Notes: a model not told the origin generated them from the letters alone. 64,000 nucleotides of DNA from Callipepla californica brunnescens (GCA_023055505.1 JALIRH010000002.1:34791733-34855732), one strand, 5' to 3'; shown: positions 26,214 to 39,769, counted from the first letter of the stretch. Numbers and translations are program-made.

Positions 26214-27316
26214 ACCACTGATACAGCACAGGCTGTGCAATACTCTTCTACGCTATCTGTGTCGGGATTTGGGGGGATTCTAAGTCTCAGAGGTTGTCTC
26301 TCTGCCAGCCCTTCTCAGTGACCTCCTTCCCATGAGAAGGGAACATATGCTGCCTCCTGTTAACCATAGCTGCCAAGGGATACTGCTCCCCGGTAAAGGA
26401 CAGGACACATTTTCACACAATCCCTTTTTCCAAGTGAGCTACATACAATGTCTGCTTGGCACAGTGAACTGTTACTTGAAGAAGGCTTGTGAAGGTGGAC
26501 AAACACTTCTGTCATTTAAAGCTGACTCGAATTTCTGCAAACGACAGTAACAGCTCCGTTTTCATTTAATAAGGAGATGTTATTTAGCAGCTGGCAGGAC
26601 CTAAACAGCAAACTGGAAGGGGTATTCTGTGCCACTTCAGTCCCTATGTAAGGGAAGCAACAGCTCTTCTGTAAGTCTGGGTGTCTCCCTCACATATACC
26701 ATAGGTATATACCAGTATAGAAATGAAGATTTTGGCCTACAACTGTCACCAAAGTTACAAATGAAATGACAGTATCCATCCATTCATTTGTAAAGAAAAA
26801 GGATATTCATCAGAATAAACAGTCATTACATAGCCATTATCTTCTCTGTAAATGTTATATGAACAATGAGCCAAACACTCAACACTATTATTTTTTCTAA
26901 ATAGTTTCTTTTTTTATATATATAGATCAGTTTAGAGATTAAAGTAAATTTCTGAGTAGGTGCAAAGATCCTTATGTTTGGTGAAGCTGGAAATGGAGAA
27001 AGCAGATTAGCAATCTTGAAGTTTTCCTTGACTCTTTTCCTTCTTTGTCAGTCTGATCCAAACGGATGATAGTTTTTCTGCTAACTTCAGTGAGTGCTGA
27101 GTCACTTCTTCGCTCACAAGATCAGTGTCTTCTAGCTAAGCTTGTCCTTTTTTACCATATTGGAAGGCTGTAAGTGAAGTGCACACCTCAGTGTTACTGC
27201 AACATCCAGATCTAGCCACCTGTTAAACAGTGCTGATGGTGCCTCCTTCTAGAAGTAGGGTCTACAGACGAATGGTGTTATGGAAAAGGATGGTGCTGCA
27301 CCATTACTGTGCTATT

Positions 27317-27490
27317 CACAGAATTATAGAATGGCCTGGATTGTAAAAGACCTCAAAGATCATCTAGTTTCAACCCCCTCTTCCATGGGCAGGGTTGCCA
27401 GCCACTAGACCATGCCCAGAGCCACATCCAGCCTTTCCTTGGATGATGGGGCATCCACAACCTCTCTGGGCAACCTGTTCCAATGCACGA
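27317..27490 (-). mobile_element. CR1 3' end, antisense
   Basis: Opens with cagaattatagaatggcctg (degraded terminal repeats), followed by caaagatcatctagtttcaa and ggatgatggggcatccacaa, hallmarks of the CR1 3' region in antisense. It breaks off after caacctgttccaatgc. Confidence 0.92.
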
Positions 27491-28599
27491 ATCATTTCAT
27501 ACTCACGGCTATCACTGCTGATACTTGGAAGCCCAGGGAAATGCCTCTGTGAATGAGGAATGAAACATTGCTTGTAGCACAGCAAAAGGAAAAAAGAGAA
27601 AGTCCCAGAAGAGTCATCCCTAGAAATTCTTTCCTGAGGATGCAGCTGAAATGGCTGCAATGATTGGTAAAATTGGCATTAATCATGCTAGTGGATTTCT
27701 CTTATTGAGAGTAATTAGCTACTCCACCAGCTTCCATTCTGCTCTGCAGTGGTGATTGGCTGGCAGAAAATTTTCATGGCAACCATAGGAATGTACACAC
27801 CCATATACAGATCCTGACCAGATTATAAATTAGCTTTGCTGTGCAAGACTCAGTGCGTAACCTCTGCTTTTGGAAAGAGAAGTGCCCAATGCAAAGCCCC
27901 TTAGTGTGCTATCTTCGTTCCTTGGATAGCAGTGGGAAAATTTCCATCTATTTTTATGGAGCTAGGGTTTTGCCCTCAGTTTTATTCACATGTATTCTCT
28001 CTCCAGGGATTTTCATGGGTTTTTGAACATCTGTCAGATTCAAGTGGCAGAACGAAAAGGGCTGTTTTTTTTTTTTTTGAGCAAATAACATTTTTTTAAT
28101 GGATTCCACTAAAACCTGAATCAACCTGACAGCAGATGCACTTGGGTATCCTCAAGTGATACAAGGGCAAGCTCTAAGTTTGGAGTTTATCGGCAGCCCA
28201 CCCATAAAGTGTGGAAAATTCACAAGATTATGCTTCCTTCATACATTGAGTTACTCATAAATTACTTTAGTGAGCTAATCCCTCAGTTTAGTACACACTA
28301 ATGAAAATTTCTATGCTAAACCGCAACTGCAGAATCCATTTGATGCAGATGATTGGCAGATAGAATAACCATAGAAGCATAAAGAATTGGCAAAAAGAGA
28401 AGAGAAAGACAAATGTTTTACTTTCTGGAGGGCACATTCACAAAGATGAATTCTTCTCAAAAGCAAAAAGTAATTCTGAGATACTAGGTTGTCTGAGGCC
28501 AGGTGCTGAGATCTGTCAGACTCTTCAGTAATTTTGAAGCTGGTATCCAAAAAGTGATGAATTGAAAATCATTGGTCACCCGACAGAAACGTTATGTAA
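27491..28599. other. Unique noncoding DNA
   Basis: No exon or repeat family is recognised. A T14 run at 28065-28078 is followed by gagcaaataac. The T17 run at 49480-49496 is also followed by gagcaaaa, but similarity does not extend further. Confidence 0.5.
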
Positions 28600-29205
28600 A
28601 AATTACAGGGGTTGAAATGGACCTCTGGATATCATCAAGTCCAACTCTCCTGCTAAAGAAGATTCCTTACCTTCTGGTGGGTTATGAATATCTCCAGAGA
28701 AGGGGACTCCACAACATTGCTTTGCAGACTGTATTCCCTGTCACCCTCAAAGTAAATACATTTTTTTCTTATGTTCAGATGGAACTTTTTTTGTTCCAGT
28801 CTGTGCCCACTGTCACTGGGCATCACTGAGAAGAGTCTGGCCCCATCCACTTAAAACCTGCCTTTTAGGTATTTATAAACACTGGTAAGATTCTGCCTGC
28901 CTCAGTCTTCTCCAGACTGAACAGCCGCAGCTCTCTCGGCCTTTCCTCACATGGGAGGTGCTCCAGGCCCCTAGTCCTCTTTGTCACCCTCTGCTAGACT
29001 CTCTCTAGGAGATCCCTGTCTTTCTTGAGCTGAGGAGCCCAGAACTGGACACAGCCCTCCAGATGTAGCCTCACCAGGGCAGAGTAGATGGGCAGGATCA
29101 CCTCTTTTGACCTGCTGGCCTCACTCTTTTTAATGTACCCCAGGATACCTTTGGCCTTCTCAGCCATAGAGACACATAGCTGTCTCATGTCCTCATGCAT
29201 CTCTT
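28600..29205 (-). mobile_element. CR1 with ORF2 C-terminus and 3' UTR, antisense
   Basis: The - strand frame at 28994-29200 reads the CR1 ORF2 C-terminal region: AEKAKGILGYIKKSEASRSK, then ILPIYSALVRLHLEGCVQFW and the KKDRDLLERV end. The lower-coordinate part is the 3' region, including ccagactgaacagccgcagc and a degraded pre-terminal block near 28605-28650 (ttgaaatggacctctggata). The classical terminal octamers are eroded. It forms an inverted pair with the sense CR1 560 bp to its right. Confidence 0.92.
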
Positions 29206-29765
29206 CTCATTCCCAGTTCTCAAACCTCCAGCAGGGTTTATTTTTAAAACCATTTAATTTCAGCTCAAGTGCTCCTCTCCTAATTTTTTGATCTCCTGCT
29301 CCCATGGGTTTTTTTCTTTGAAGGAAAAGATAGATGAATAGCAAATGATGAGGGAGTTTGTTTCATGTGCAAAAAAACACAAGCTTTTGGCAGCGTCTGC
29401 ATGGCCTTCCACGCGCTTCTCTCTTGTTTTTTCTACTGCTGGCTGCTGTTTAAATGCTGGTGGGAGCAATCCATGTAGCTGGAGGAGGAGGTGCCTAAAA
29501 ATGCAAACTATATCTTTAGTGGTTGTACAAAATTACAAGGATGATGGGTAACTGTATGGAGATAGATCTTATTGTAGAGTGCCAATAATGCATAAAATAC
29601 TGTTCCTCAATTGTACCACTGATCTATTGAAGAGCTTATAATTGAAGGACTCAAATCCTAGGCTGTTCAAGCCTTGTTTTTTCACACGTAGGTACATACA
29701 TGTGAATCAGAGAATAAAGCCGAAATCTAAGCTTTGAGTCCTGAATAAGAACACTATTCAAGACT
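29206..29765. other. Spacer between inverted CR1 copies
   Basis: Unique sequence; nothing recognised. Confidence 0.5.
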
Positions 29766-30197
29766 GAAGGACATGGAACACCTCCCTTATGAGGAAAGGT
29801 TGAGAGACCTGTGTCTATTCAGCCTTGAGAAAAGAAGACTCGGGGGGGATCTGATCCCTGTCTATAAATATCTAAGGAGCAGGAGGCAAAGGGACGAGGC
29901 TGGACTCTTCTCAGCAGAGTGTGGTAATAGGACAAGGGGAAATGGCCACAAACTGAAGAATAGGAAGTTCTGCACAAATGTGCATGGGAACTTTTTCACA
30001 GTGAGGGTGAAGGAGCACTGGCACAGGCTGCACAGAGAGGTGGTGGAGTCTCCCTCCATGGAGATATTCAAAGACTGCCTGGACACCCACATGTGTAACC
30101 TGGGCTAGGGAGCCCATTTTGGCATAGGGGTTGGACTCAATGATCTCTGGAGGTCCCTTCCAACCCCTACAGTTCTGTGTTTCTGTGATTCCATGAT
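29766..30197 (+). mobile_element. CR1 3' end, sense, relatively well preserved
   Basis: Runs from the ORF2 C-terminal coding part through the 3' UTR to a well-kept tail: ttggactcaatgatctctgg, aggtcccttccaacccctac, then ttctgtg/ttctgtgatt repeats ending at about 30197. It is 5'-truncated at roughly 430 bp. The block is nearly the same as at 45722-45811, so these two belong to a similar, younger subfamily. Confidence 0.95.
29773..30108 (+). pseudogene. CR1 ORF2 C-terminal remnant, still open
   Basis: An uninterrupted 111-codon frame encodes the extreme C-terminus of the CR1 endonuclease/reverse transcriptase polyprotein: EHLPYEERLRDLCLFSLEKR near the start, GNRTRGNGHKLKNRKF in the middle, and HREVVESPSMEIFKDCLDTH before the stop. 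The catalytic domains are absent. It is a truncated fossil, not a functional gene. The frame is intact because the piece is short and comparatively young. Confidence 0.85.
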
Positions 30198-33100
30198 GCC
30201 TGATAGGTAAACCAAAAAGATATAATGCAGTTTGTGTTAATAATTTCTTTTGGAAGGATCTGCAGCTCATCAAGTGGAGGAGATCATCTGTGCTAGTGTT
30301 TTATACAAACTGTTCAGTGTCTGAGAGTTCAATTAACTGGAATGGAGGAAAAGTTGAATTAAGTGGCAATTTCAGTAAATTCTTCCTTTTTCTGTTTACC
30401 TTAAGTGTATAAATAACTTGTATTTCCCATTTATAGGGGAAAATAAAGTAGTAAAACAACCTTTAGCTATTTCCTTGTGAAAAGCAAATACTGTGTAGCA
30501 AGCCTTGCCTTTTTCAATATTTGTAAAGCTTGGTAACATGGGGATTTATTTGTATGTACTTTGTGACACAGATACAATAAACTGTGCTATTTCTTAAACA
30601 ATATGTGTATTCTCTGTGAACCCATTAACAGATTATCTTTCTGGGGTTGCTTATAATCACAAGAAGGAACAATTGGTCCAGAATCTGAGATAAGAGTTTC
30701 TGGCACAGTATCATGCTGTGAGAGATGCCCAGCTGAGATCTGCACGAGCCTGTTGAAGTACCAGCCATGTTCAGCTGTGTTGCAGGATGTTGGACCATAT
30801 GTAAAGAAGCAGCTCCCATTTCTGTTGGGCTCATCTGGCTCTTCTACTTTTCCAGCCTGGACTTAATGGGGGCATTCACTCATTTTTTACCTCATACTGG
30901 CACAATTTAAACAGTGACAGGAAGTGTCTTGCTTTTCACAGTCTGACCCTGCTACAGCATCAAGTTCTGGTCATTTAATGGAATTAAGTCAATGTGTGCT
31001 TGAACCATCTCAGCCTGGAAAGAACACCGAATGGTTGCTTCCTGTTTCCATTGGTCGTTAGGCTGTTTTCTAAATGGTCAAATCACTGTTATTGTCCCAT
31101 CTCACAGATTTGCACAAGAGTGACATGGTTTTCCATAGAACAATTGTAGACACACAATTTGGAGGTGGGTGGCTCTTTACAGACATGTGGTTTAATATTA
31201 TTGAGGCAACCTTCATTTGCAGAGCCAGTATCTTTTTTTTCTTTTTTATGTCAGCTAACTGTTGGAAAAAAATCCTGATGTACTAAAAAAATAATAAAGG
31301 CTTTGGTCACTCCAGGCTGCAGTTTACAGCTCTCTGTTGGCTAAATCTGCAGACTAAATTTCACTTCGGTAATGGTAGCCTTTGGGATCATATGGTGAGA
31401 GTCTAACTGGCTGGTGCATAAACTTGTCCACATGGAACAGACAATCCTAAAATGAGAGGAAGAATCATGGGAACAATGAGTACTCAATCCTTGAAATTTC
31501 TCACGTGAAAATAGATAACAATATATTTTATATTACTTTATTAGGAAGTGGTGAAAGAGGGCTAAAACTCCAGGGCTTTAGTAGTCTGTATGCTGCAGTG
31601 CTGCTGATAGCAAGCCACATCTGCTGATAAAGCCATTTCTGACTGTTTCCTCCCTTCACTTCTTACTCTCCTTCACACTCCCATGTAGGCATCTGTAATT
31701 AGCGGAGGCCTTCAGCAATAACCACTGTCCTCCATGCCTCCCTTTTTCCCAGGGCTTCCAGTAATGGTGTGCACTTAAAGGCCTCAGATCAATCAACGAT
31801 GGAAATTATTCTTGTCCATATAATAAGTAACAGATAATTAGTAGACACAGAGAAGGGAAGAGAGAGACCAGAGAAGATTAAAAAAATATTAAACAATAAA
31901 AAGAATAGTCTGGGAATAGCAGCTCTGTGAGAAGAGCTGGGAAGACAGAAAGAGGTTGTTGGGTCAGTGATAACCACACAGCGCTGAGAAACTTTACAAC
32001 CAATGAGCCACAGCCTGCACTGAATGCCTCATTTATCACTGTGCAAAGTGCTGATGTTAATTTCCAAGGAGTGAGTAATAAGAACAACTCCTACATGTGC
32101 ACACACACCTACGCAGGCACACTTGAAAGGCACGAGCATCCTTTCCCCATAGCTGCCCTGTGGGTGCTTCTTTTTAACACACCGTGTGTCAGTCGTGGCT
32201 GCTGTTGCTTGTACTCAGTGGCTTTTTTGCCTTTGGAGGCTTAAATGATGCAGACCATTCTTCCTCTGAGGATTCTACCCTTCCTCTAAGTGGTATATAC
32301 AATCTCATGCTACTAAGCAGTCTTGTGACTAGTACAAGACAAAGCTTAGAGCTCACCGTTATCAGCTTTGTATTACTTAGCTTGTGGAAATTACAATGGT
32401 TACACCTTCTTGTACATGGGACAGCCGCTGCTGCCTTGCTAGGCAGGGTTGCATTTAACAATCAGGAAAAAGAAAATAAAGGAGGCTGCATATTAAAAGA
32501 GCATTAGCGGGGTATTCACACTCAATACTGACAGAAGCGCTCTGAGAATACAAAAGACAATACAAGGCAAATATCTGTTCAAGTAAATTAAGTTAGAGAA
32601 CTGCCTCTTGTAGCCTTGAAGTAATATTCCACCTACAAAAACTAACCCCTGTGCTTCTCCTCACACTTTGTACCCCATTCAGGTCTCCTTAGGATTATGT
32701 TTACGTGATTTCTATTCATAGCAAGTTAATTTGTGGTTCCGTGTAGCTTAATCACATTTTCTTCAGACTTCTACTGTCAGTACGAGACTGGGACAAATAA
32801 AAAGCCATCATTCAAAGGAACAACATACCTTCTTAACACAAGCTGACATAGGAAAGCAAGCGAGAGCTGAGACAATCCCCAACTTGCTCCATTAAGAGAT
32901 GACATTTTTAACAATAGGTCTGCCGGACCCTGCTGGAAACAATGGGGCCCCATCACAGCAGGAATTAGTGTGTGCGACAGGTGATTATGTTCTGGAAATG
33001 TTCCAGCGCCAGCTGTGTTGCTTCACGTTACTTGTAACCTCTGTAATTGCAGCTTTTCAAAACCATTCTTATTTGGAAAGCCAAGTATAGAAGGACAAAA

Positions 33101-36009
33101 AACCGTACCACCGTTTGTTCAGGGAAGAAAAAGATCAGCATATCAAAGACTGAACAGTAGTGCCCTGTTTTTTGAATGGCTGGCTTAGAATCCCGTACTT
33201 TAACAAAACCCCAAACCCTAATGTAATCGCTGTTACATGTTTCCCCCCTTTTCCTCACCGTCCAGTTACAGTTCCTGCTTCCCAATGAAAGGACCCTCAA
33301 GCACCTGCTTTGTGCCAGTGTAGAGAACTCCTGCTAAAATACCAAAGCTGTTGAAAAGCTGAGTCTGCTCACTAGGCTCGCTTGATCAGTAAGCAGGCTG
33401 TCTTCTGTGGATCTCAGGGCCAAACCAAGCAGCACAAAGGCAAGCCAACTAAAGTTGCTCACGAATGGGTTCCATGTGCCATTTTCAATTGCACACACTT
33501 TTGAAAACAATAGCACTGTCAGGTTGGGCATAGGATAAACATGATTAGCTGCTCTGGTCCCTTCTTCTCCTCTGGGTAATCTTCTCCTCTATATTTGTCA
33601 CACCCAGTCACAATTTGACCAAAACTGCCCATGGAGAGAGGACATTCATTTCCTCTGTTCTGTACAGGACCAACTTTTGGTTGCTAAGTGAACAGCAACC
33701 CTTTCAAACCATTCATTGTATTCGCACTGGCACTTTAGGAAAATTTAAGTCCTTGCATTTCTTTCCTTAGATCATGGCAGAATATAGATTTAGAAATTAG
33801 TGGGAGAAAGTTACCCTGCCCCCCAAAATTATAAAAATTGCCTGCACGTTACGCAAGTGATGGATTAGTAAGGCAGTAATGTGGGTAGTAAGATTCCTGG
33901 TGGAATAGATTATCGAGATATGAATCACCTTTTCTCCATGGCTGTATATTCAAAGTAAGTACTTTTATATCTGACATCCATGAGCTCTGAAAACACCAGA
34001 GAAAAAATAATATCTGAAAAGAAGTCATATGAGAAGGGAAGGAAGTTTAAAGAGCTTTCCTGGGATTTTTAGTTGCCACGGTAACCATTTTACTCAGTAA
34101 TCAATATGTTTGGCATGTTTCTATTGCTTTGTGACTGCTCCCACAGACAACATTGAAAGCTGCTTGGGGAAAACACTGGAAGTGAAGAAAACCACAAACT
34201 TTGAAAAAAGGCTTCAGATATGAAAAAAAAAAAAAGAAAAAAAAAAGGAGTAAATAACTTATTTATAGTTATTTAATTTTATAGTTATTTCCCCAAATAG
34301 TTTAAGGCTGTACCAGAAGTAGTGTAGTAATCTTTTTTGATGGGTTTGCGGGAGCCTTTGGAGCACAAGAGCTTCAGTACAATGTCTGCCAAGCTGAAGA
34401 GAAACTACGATTTAGCTGTTTCCCAAGTTAAATATATCACATGGTGCCAATTGTTTTCCAGCAATAAGTGAAGCACTACCTTTAAGTGATCAACCCGGGA
34501 ATTAAGAAAAAAAAATGAAATAAATGTATCAAGCCCAATCCCAAGCTACTTCAGCTAAGTAGGTGAGGAAAATTACTAATTCGAATTTATTTTTAATAAA
34601 GCATTGCAAATACTGGGCAATGATCCAGGATACATCATTAAGAAATTCAAGAACATCCCCTCATCATGTAGTCCTTTCAAGCCAAGCCTTTCAGCGTGTT
34701 TTTGTGAACATGGGTAGGTGTTACTTGTACTGTTCTAAACACTGACATACACCGGCAGGAGGTAGAACTGTTCCCTCAGTGCTTTCACAGCAAAGCAGGA
34801 CATGACTTGTTGCTACACTTAGGTCTTACTCTTCTGTTGACTTTCCATTGCTTGTGTGTCTCCTGTTGTGTGGAGCGGAAGTTTGTGACAGGGCCCTTCT
34901 TACTCATCTGCTCCTGCCCCATTTCTCTTCTTTCTTGGGCTGCAGCACCACAAGGGTTGTGTCAGACACTGGCAATAAAGTTGGCCCAGGTTAAGGAGGT
35001 TACGTTACCTAAAGCTTTGTTTTTCTGAAGGAAAACTGCAAGGGAACTTTAATACACATCTTTTTTTTTTTTTTTTCAGAAGATCTTCCTTCCCCTGCAT
35101 TTTGAACAGTTCTGATACCTATGAGACGTCAAAACGCTACAGCTATTTATTCAGTTCAGTCTATTTTTTTCTTACAGCCTTTTTCAAACAGAATCTTCAA
35201 AAACTTCACAGCTCAAGATAGAATTAGAAACTTCTTTAAAGAACTTGCTACAGAGATGGCAAGATTGCAAAAGAGGAGACATAAGGAGATATGTCAGAAC
35301 AGAAAAGGAAGAAATTTTTTACTAAAATGAACGCTCATTACGGATGGGCATTTCCCATAGCTACAAAGCAAAACGCAAGGGGGAAGATTCAAAAATACTG
35401 ACTGTTAACAACCGGAATGTGTTATTAATTTTATCAATTAGCATTTACTTGATTCATAAGCATCATTTAATTCATTTCTTGATGTTATTGTGACGATTTT
35501 GTGATGTCTAGGTGCCCCCATGTGAACAATTTGCTGTGCAAACAGTTATTACTGTACTGATCTGAATTTTCTTTCTCCGAAAAATAATCAAAGCTCTCAG
35601 TGGTGAATTTCGTGCTCCTGAAAATTTACGCTCCTAAAACAAGGCTTTCTGCCTCTCCTTGATCTGATTCCTGGCAATCAGCATGCGATAAAGGCTGTTT
35701 TCCTCTTGGGAAGTGTGGCAAGGTGTCTGAGATACTCATGACAGGCAGTTGCATCATCTGTGATAGCTGTCTCGCTGCATCTGCCATTATCTATAATAGC
35801 TACTATTGGTGTTTTCTACTGCAATTAATGATTCATTTTGTGGTTATACTGGTGGGATCAAGAGCCATCTGAAGGAAGACAAGACTGTGGAGTATATATC
35901 TGCTGTTCGTGATAAAGAAAACATTGGAAAATGAAGCCTTCCCGTCTCTGCTCAGGAAAAAGGAAGGTCAGCACGTTAGCTGTGAAGATACAGATATTGC
36001 AATGTTCAG
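30198..36009. other. 5.8 kb of unique noncoding DNA
   Basis: Contains an A13-G-A10 purine run at 34223-34246 and a T16 run at 35061-35076 followed by CAG (acceptor-like). A frame across 35121-35330 lies 40 nt past that CAG and is rich in K/R, but has no recognised relative. No CR1 or other repeat family is seen. Confidence 0.5.
34223..34246 (+). repeat. A-rich run (A13 G A10)
   Basis: Simple A-rich tract. No retroposon body was recognised upstream. Confidence 0.85.
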
Positions 36010-36290
36010 CACTCTCCAGGCAGACCAGCAGAGTAGATCCTAGAGCTCCTCTCCAGCAGGTCAACCCCTAACCTGTACTGCTGCAAGTGATTATTCCTCC
36101 CCAGGTGCAGGACTCTACACTTGCTCTTGCTGAACCTCATCAGGTTCTTCTCTGCCTGAATGTCCATTCTGTCCAGGTTTATGAATGGCAGCACAGCCTC
36201 GTGGTGAGTCAGCCACTCCTCCCATTTTTGTGTCATCAGAAACTTGTTGAGGGTGGACTCTGTCCTTTCATCCATGTCCCTGATGAATTT
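36010..36290 (-). mobile_element. CR1 reverse-transcriptase-region fragment, antisense
   Basis: The - strand translation shows KNLMRFSKSKCRVLHLGRNN followed by LQQYRLGVDLLERSS, the conserved CR1 segment just after the catalytic box. The upstream WEEWLTHHEAVLPFINLDRM is a diverged continuation. Both 5' and 3' ends of the element are missing. Confidence 0.88.
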
Positions 36291-39200
36291 GGGTTTGAAA
36301 TTTGGATCCCTCTTATTTAGAATTGCAAGATCAAACTCCTGATTTTTAAGCCTGATCTTGTATTTGTTTTCCTATTCAAGTTGACAACACTGTGTTAAGC
36401 TGGCAGCTTGGTGCTACCTATTGTTTTAGGTCTAACTCATCTTTGTCCACTCTGAGCAGGACAGAAATGTGTACAGGGTGTATGTTTTCCTCAGAGACCT
36501 TCCTGATGCCTGATTTCTCTCCTGCACCACATCCTTGCCTATACTACCTATCAATTATTTAAAAATACGTAGTAAATGAGAGTTAGGGTTGAGAATACAT
36601 ACCAGTACATTAAGGTAATAAAACCTCATGGGAGGATTGTAATGATCCCATAAAGAAACATGACAATCCCAGTGACTTGAAATGAAGCATAAAAGAAATG
36701 AAATTAGGTTAGAGATAGGGAAAATGTCTCTGTATAACCTTTATGAGGCTCTCTGGTGAGATACTGAAAATTAAAAAAGAAAAAAAAACACATCAGTTTA
36801 AACTAAAATATCTTCTTCATAAGCAGGCAATCATTGCTTCACGATCCTATAATGCTGAAGAACAGTGTGTTTTAGTGAGGCTAGCTGTCAGTGGGCTGAA
36901 CTTAATTAGCATAGTTGATTACAAAGGCTAGGTCAGCTCTGCACTGGTTCGCAGTGCTCTTCTGAGCCATGTTGCAAGATGATGGGAGCTACAGTGGAGG
37001 CACAAACAGGGTTTTTGTTTGGATGAAGCTTTCCCAGACTTGTTGAGAGTGTGCTGTGCTTTTCTCTTGGAAGAAATTTCATTGTTCACACTCGGCAGCA
37101 TTCTGTTGTCTGCAGATGTTTCTTAATTGGTTTCAGTTTCAATGATACCCATATGAGAGCTACAAAATGATAAATAAAATAAAATTTGATTATATGTTAT
37201 GGAAAAGGAGCTAAACATGAAACAGAAAGACTTCATGAGCGAAGTAAGGAAAAAATAAGTCACAGTGGGATACAAGATGACTAGATTATTATGGTGCACT
37301 TTCACTTCCATACTGCACTTACATTCGGCACCATTGTGATATGCCGACTATATAGCACAGATAATAACAACACCAAACTCCATCAGGTTTCATGGGTTTC
37401 AACATTTCCAAAGGCAGCTTGAAACTGGGAGGTGATCTAGTTAGCTGTGTAATTGCAAGGCAACTTGGATGTGTGTCGAGAGGTGCATAAATTTCACCAA
37501 GCAACTGTGATGATTGCCTATGAGCTGGAATTATAGCCTAGCTGTGTTGCTATCATCATGTAGAAAAGCTACATGCAGAAAAATGAATACAAAAAAGGAA
37601 AGCTTCCTTTCTGTGTGTTTATGTATACACACAAGTGAGTAGAAACCGGCCAACACCAAGCTTATTCTGACACTATGCTCAGGTGCCAAATAGCTATGAG
37701 CTCAGGTTTAGCTGAGCTGTGGCCATAGCCAGAGTTCAGTGTTCTGACTGATTCTGTGTAATTCCTTCTTGTGTTTACACTGCCATCTCTTCCACTACTG
37801 GCTCTACCTCTGCTAAGTTTATAACCACCCATTTTTTTCCATGTTGCATTGTTCTTACTTTCCTGTAATTTCAAGATTAGCATCTTCACAAGTCAAGCAC
37901 TGTAATTCTGTTACCATTCTCTGGTAATGCTGTTATTCTGTTTCTGTTCCCTTGCCATGTACATGTGCACTGAAATGTAGTTGTATTATTCTTCAATTAC
38001 TTTTGTTCTCAGAACGAGATATCCAGTGGATTCTATGATTTACATGCTATACTGTATGACGTACATTGTTCTTTGGTGTATTATTCTATACAGCATGATA
38101 GCTTATAGCAGAAGTGGACTCATCTTTATGATCCTTATTGAGTTTATTCTGGTTTAGCTTCCTAGAGTGGCCAGGAGGTGATGGTTTTCACCTATGCATT
38201 CACCACTGTTACTTTCTTTTCACCACATTTAGCCCTGAGACCAGTTAGGACTGCTGCATTTGAAACAGGCAGGGCTCAGCCAGGGAGGGCAGAAAGCAGT
38301 AGGTTAGGAAGCTTGTGGAGCCCCATGTGAGTATGAATCACACCTAATCCAGATGCTGCAGCCAGGAGCCTGCAGTGGTAGTGGGACAGGAGGCTCGTGA
38401 GAAGAGTGTGGAGGACAAATATACATGCAGACCTCAAAGGCGATGGAAAGAAAGGGTTCTTCCAGGGAGAGGCACTCCTGTAATCACAAAGCCATTGAAA
38501 GTTGCCACCTGTGAGCAAGACCTACCCTGAAGAACAGGGAGTTACAGGTATGGGGAAGAAAAGATTTGCTTACAAGATACTTCTGTTTCAGTGTTTCAGA
38601 TGCAGCTGATTTGGATTTCCTTGGCTGCAGCAGAGACTTTAATCTTGTCTTGTAGTGAGGCAGAGGTGCAGGGACAGAAACAGTTTCCATGAGCACACAC
38701 AGATCTACCTAGGATAGTGTCTCACTGATTTGAAGTCTTTTTTTTCCCTTTCCTTCTCATATCTGATTCAAAGCCACTCTGCTATGCTCTGCTTGAACAA
38801 AGCAGACAAAACCCAGCCAGGCTTCCCCCACAAAAGCAACCCACTGCTCCAGGAGCCAACAGTAGTCCTGGCACTTTTCTGCTTCTGTGGTGGTTTGTGT
38901 ATGCATCTGAGCGCTTAGATCACCCTCAGCCCCCTGCTGAGGAACCACAAAACAGAACAAGTCTCCACAAGAATTCAGTCTCCTTATGGCTATGTTATTT
39001 ATTCTGATGTAGACACAGACTAGGGTTCTCTGGATAACAGTCTTTCTAGTGCAAATAAGAGCCATGTAATGCTAAGGATATCATTCATGGAGCTGAGTTC
39101 ACTTCAGTTCTGGTCCAAGCTATTCACTGATGGGTAATCTTTGTTTTCCTCGGACCAGGGGTTATGTATCAACTCACACACTTCAGCTAACTGCTGATTT

Positions 39201-39769
39201 TTCTGCTTTTTCTTCAGAGCTGTTGGGACTTCAGTGCTCTGCACTTGTTTCCCCTCCATAATTCAAACTTTCCTTTCTCTCTTCTTTGCCTTGACTGACA
39301 CCAGCTTCAGTCTGCTTCGCAAAACTCATACTGGTCCTTCATGATTTTCAGTCACAAATGCTAATCTGATAGATGCAGTCAGTTCTCTTGGATATTTTAA
39401 TAATCATTCTATAGCAGTAGTTACATTTAATTATAGTACCTCTCCCACTTGTAAACGTCAGTGCTGTTTCAGGAATTCAGCTGTCTTCTTTTTCCTGTTC
39501 TCCCCTCGACTGATTTTGTGACACAACCAAGCCTAGGCCAGGCTCTATGCTCGCAGCCAATGCCACGAGTCAACTGCAGGCTGCTCCCCAAGAGCTCTCT
39601 GAAAGCCACGTGTTAGATCTCACCTGTTCTTTGAAACAGCAAACATAACACCTCACAAATACATAGTCTGTCTCTCCCTGGTGCTAGATATAGTGTTTTA
39701 GGTTGGCATCCCCTACCCTGCCCTCAACCAGGTTCAGGTTTTGTTCCCTCCTGCTTAGGTGGCACATTG
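36291..39769. other. 3.5 kb of unique noncoding DNA
   Basis: No repeat family, exon or RNA gene is recognised. Frames are all under 105 codons. Confidence 0.5.

Larger units (their letters stand above)
22131..27316. other. 5.2 kb of unique noncoding DNA
   Basis: Two A-rich simple repeats lie at 24297-24323 and 26177-26213. Open frames of 106 and 116 codons overlap on opposite strands at 23165-23529, and one of 131 codons lies at 25581-25976. None has splice support or family resemblance, and the first two begin in a G+C-richer patch where stops are rarer. Confidence 0.5.

Noticed and set aside
31927..32244. Frame with several Asn-X-Ser/Thr sites and a donor-like GGAGTGAGT
   Set aside because: Starts at GTG, the upstream sequence is purine-rich so no acceptor is plausible, and the sites can arise by chance.
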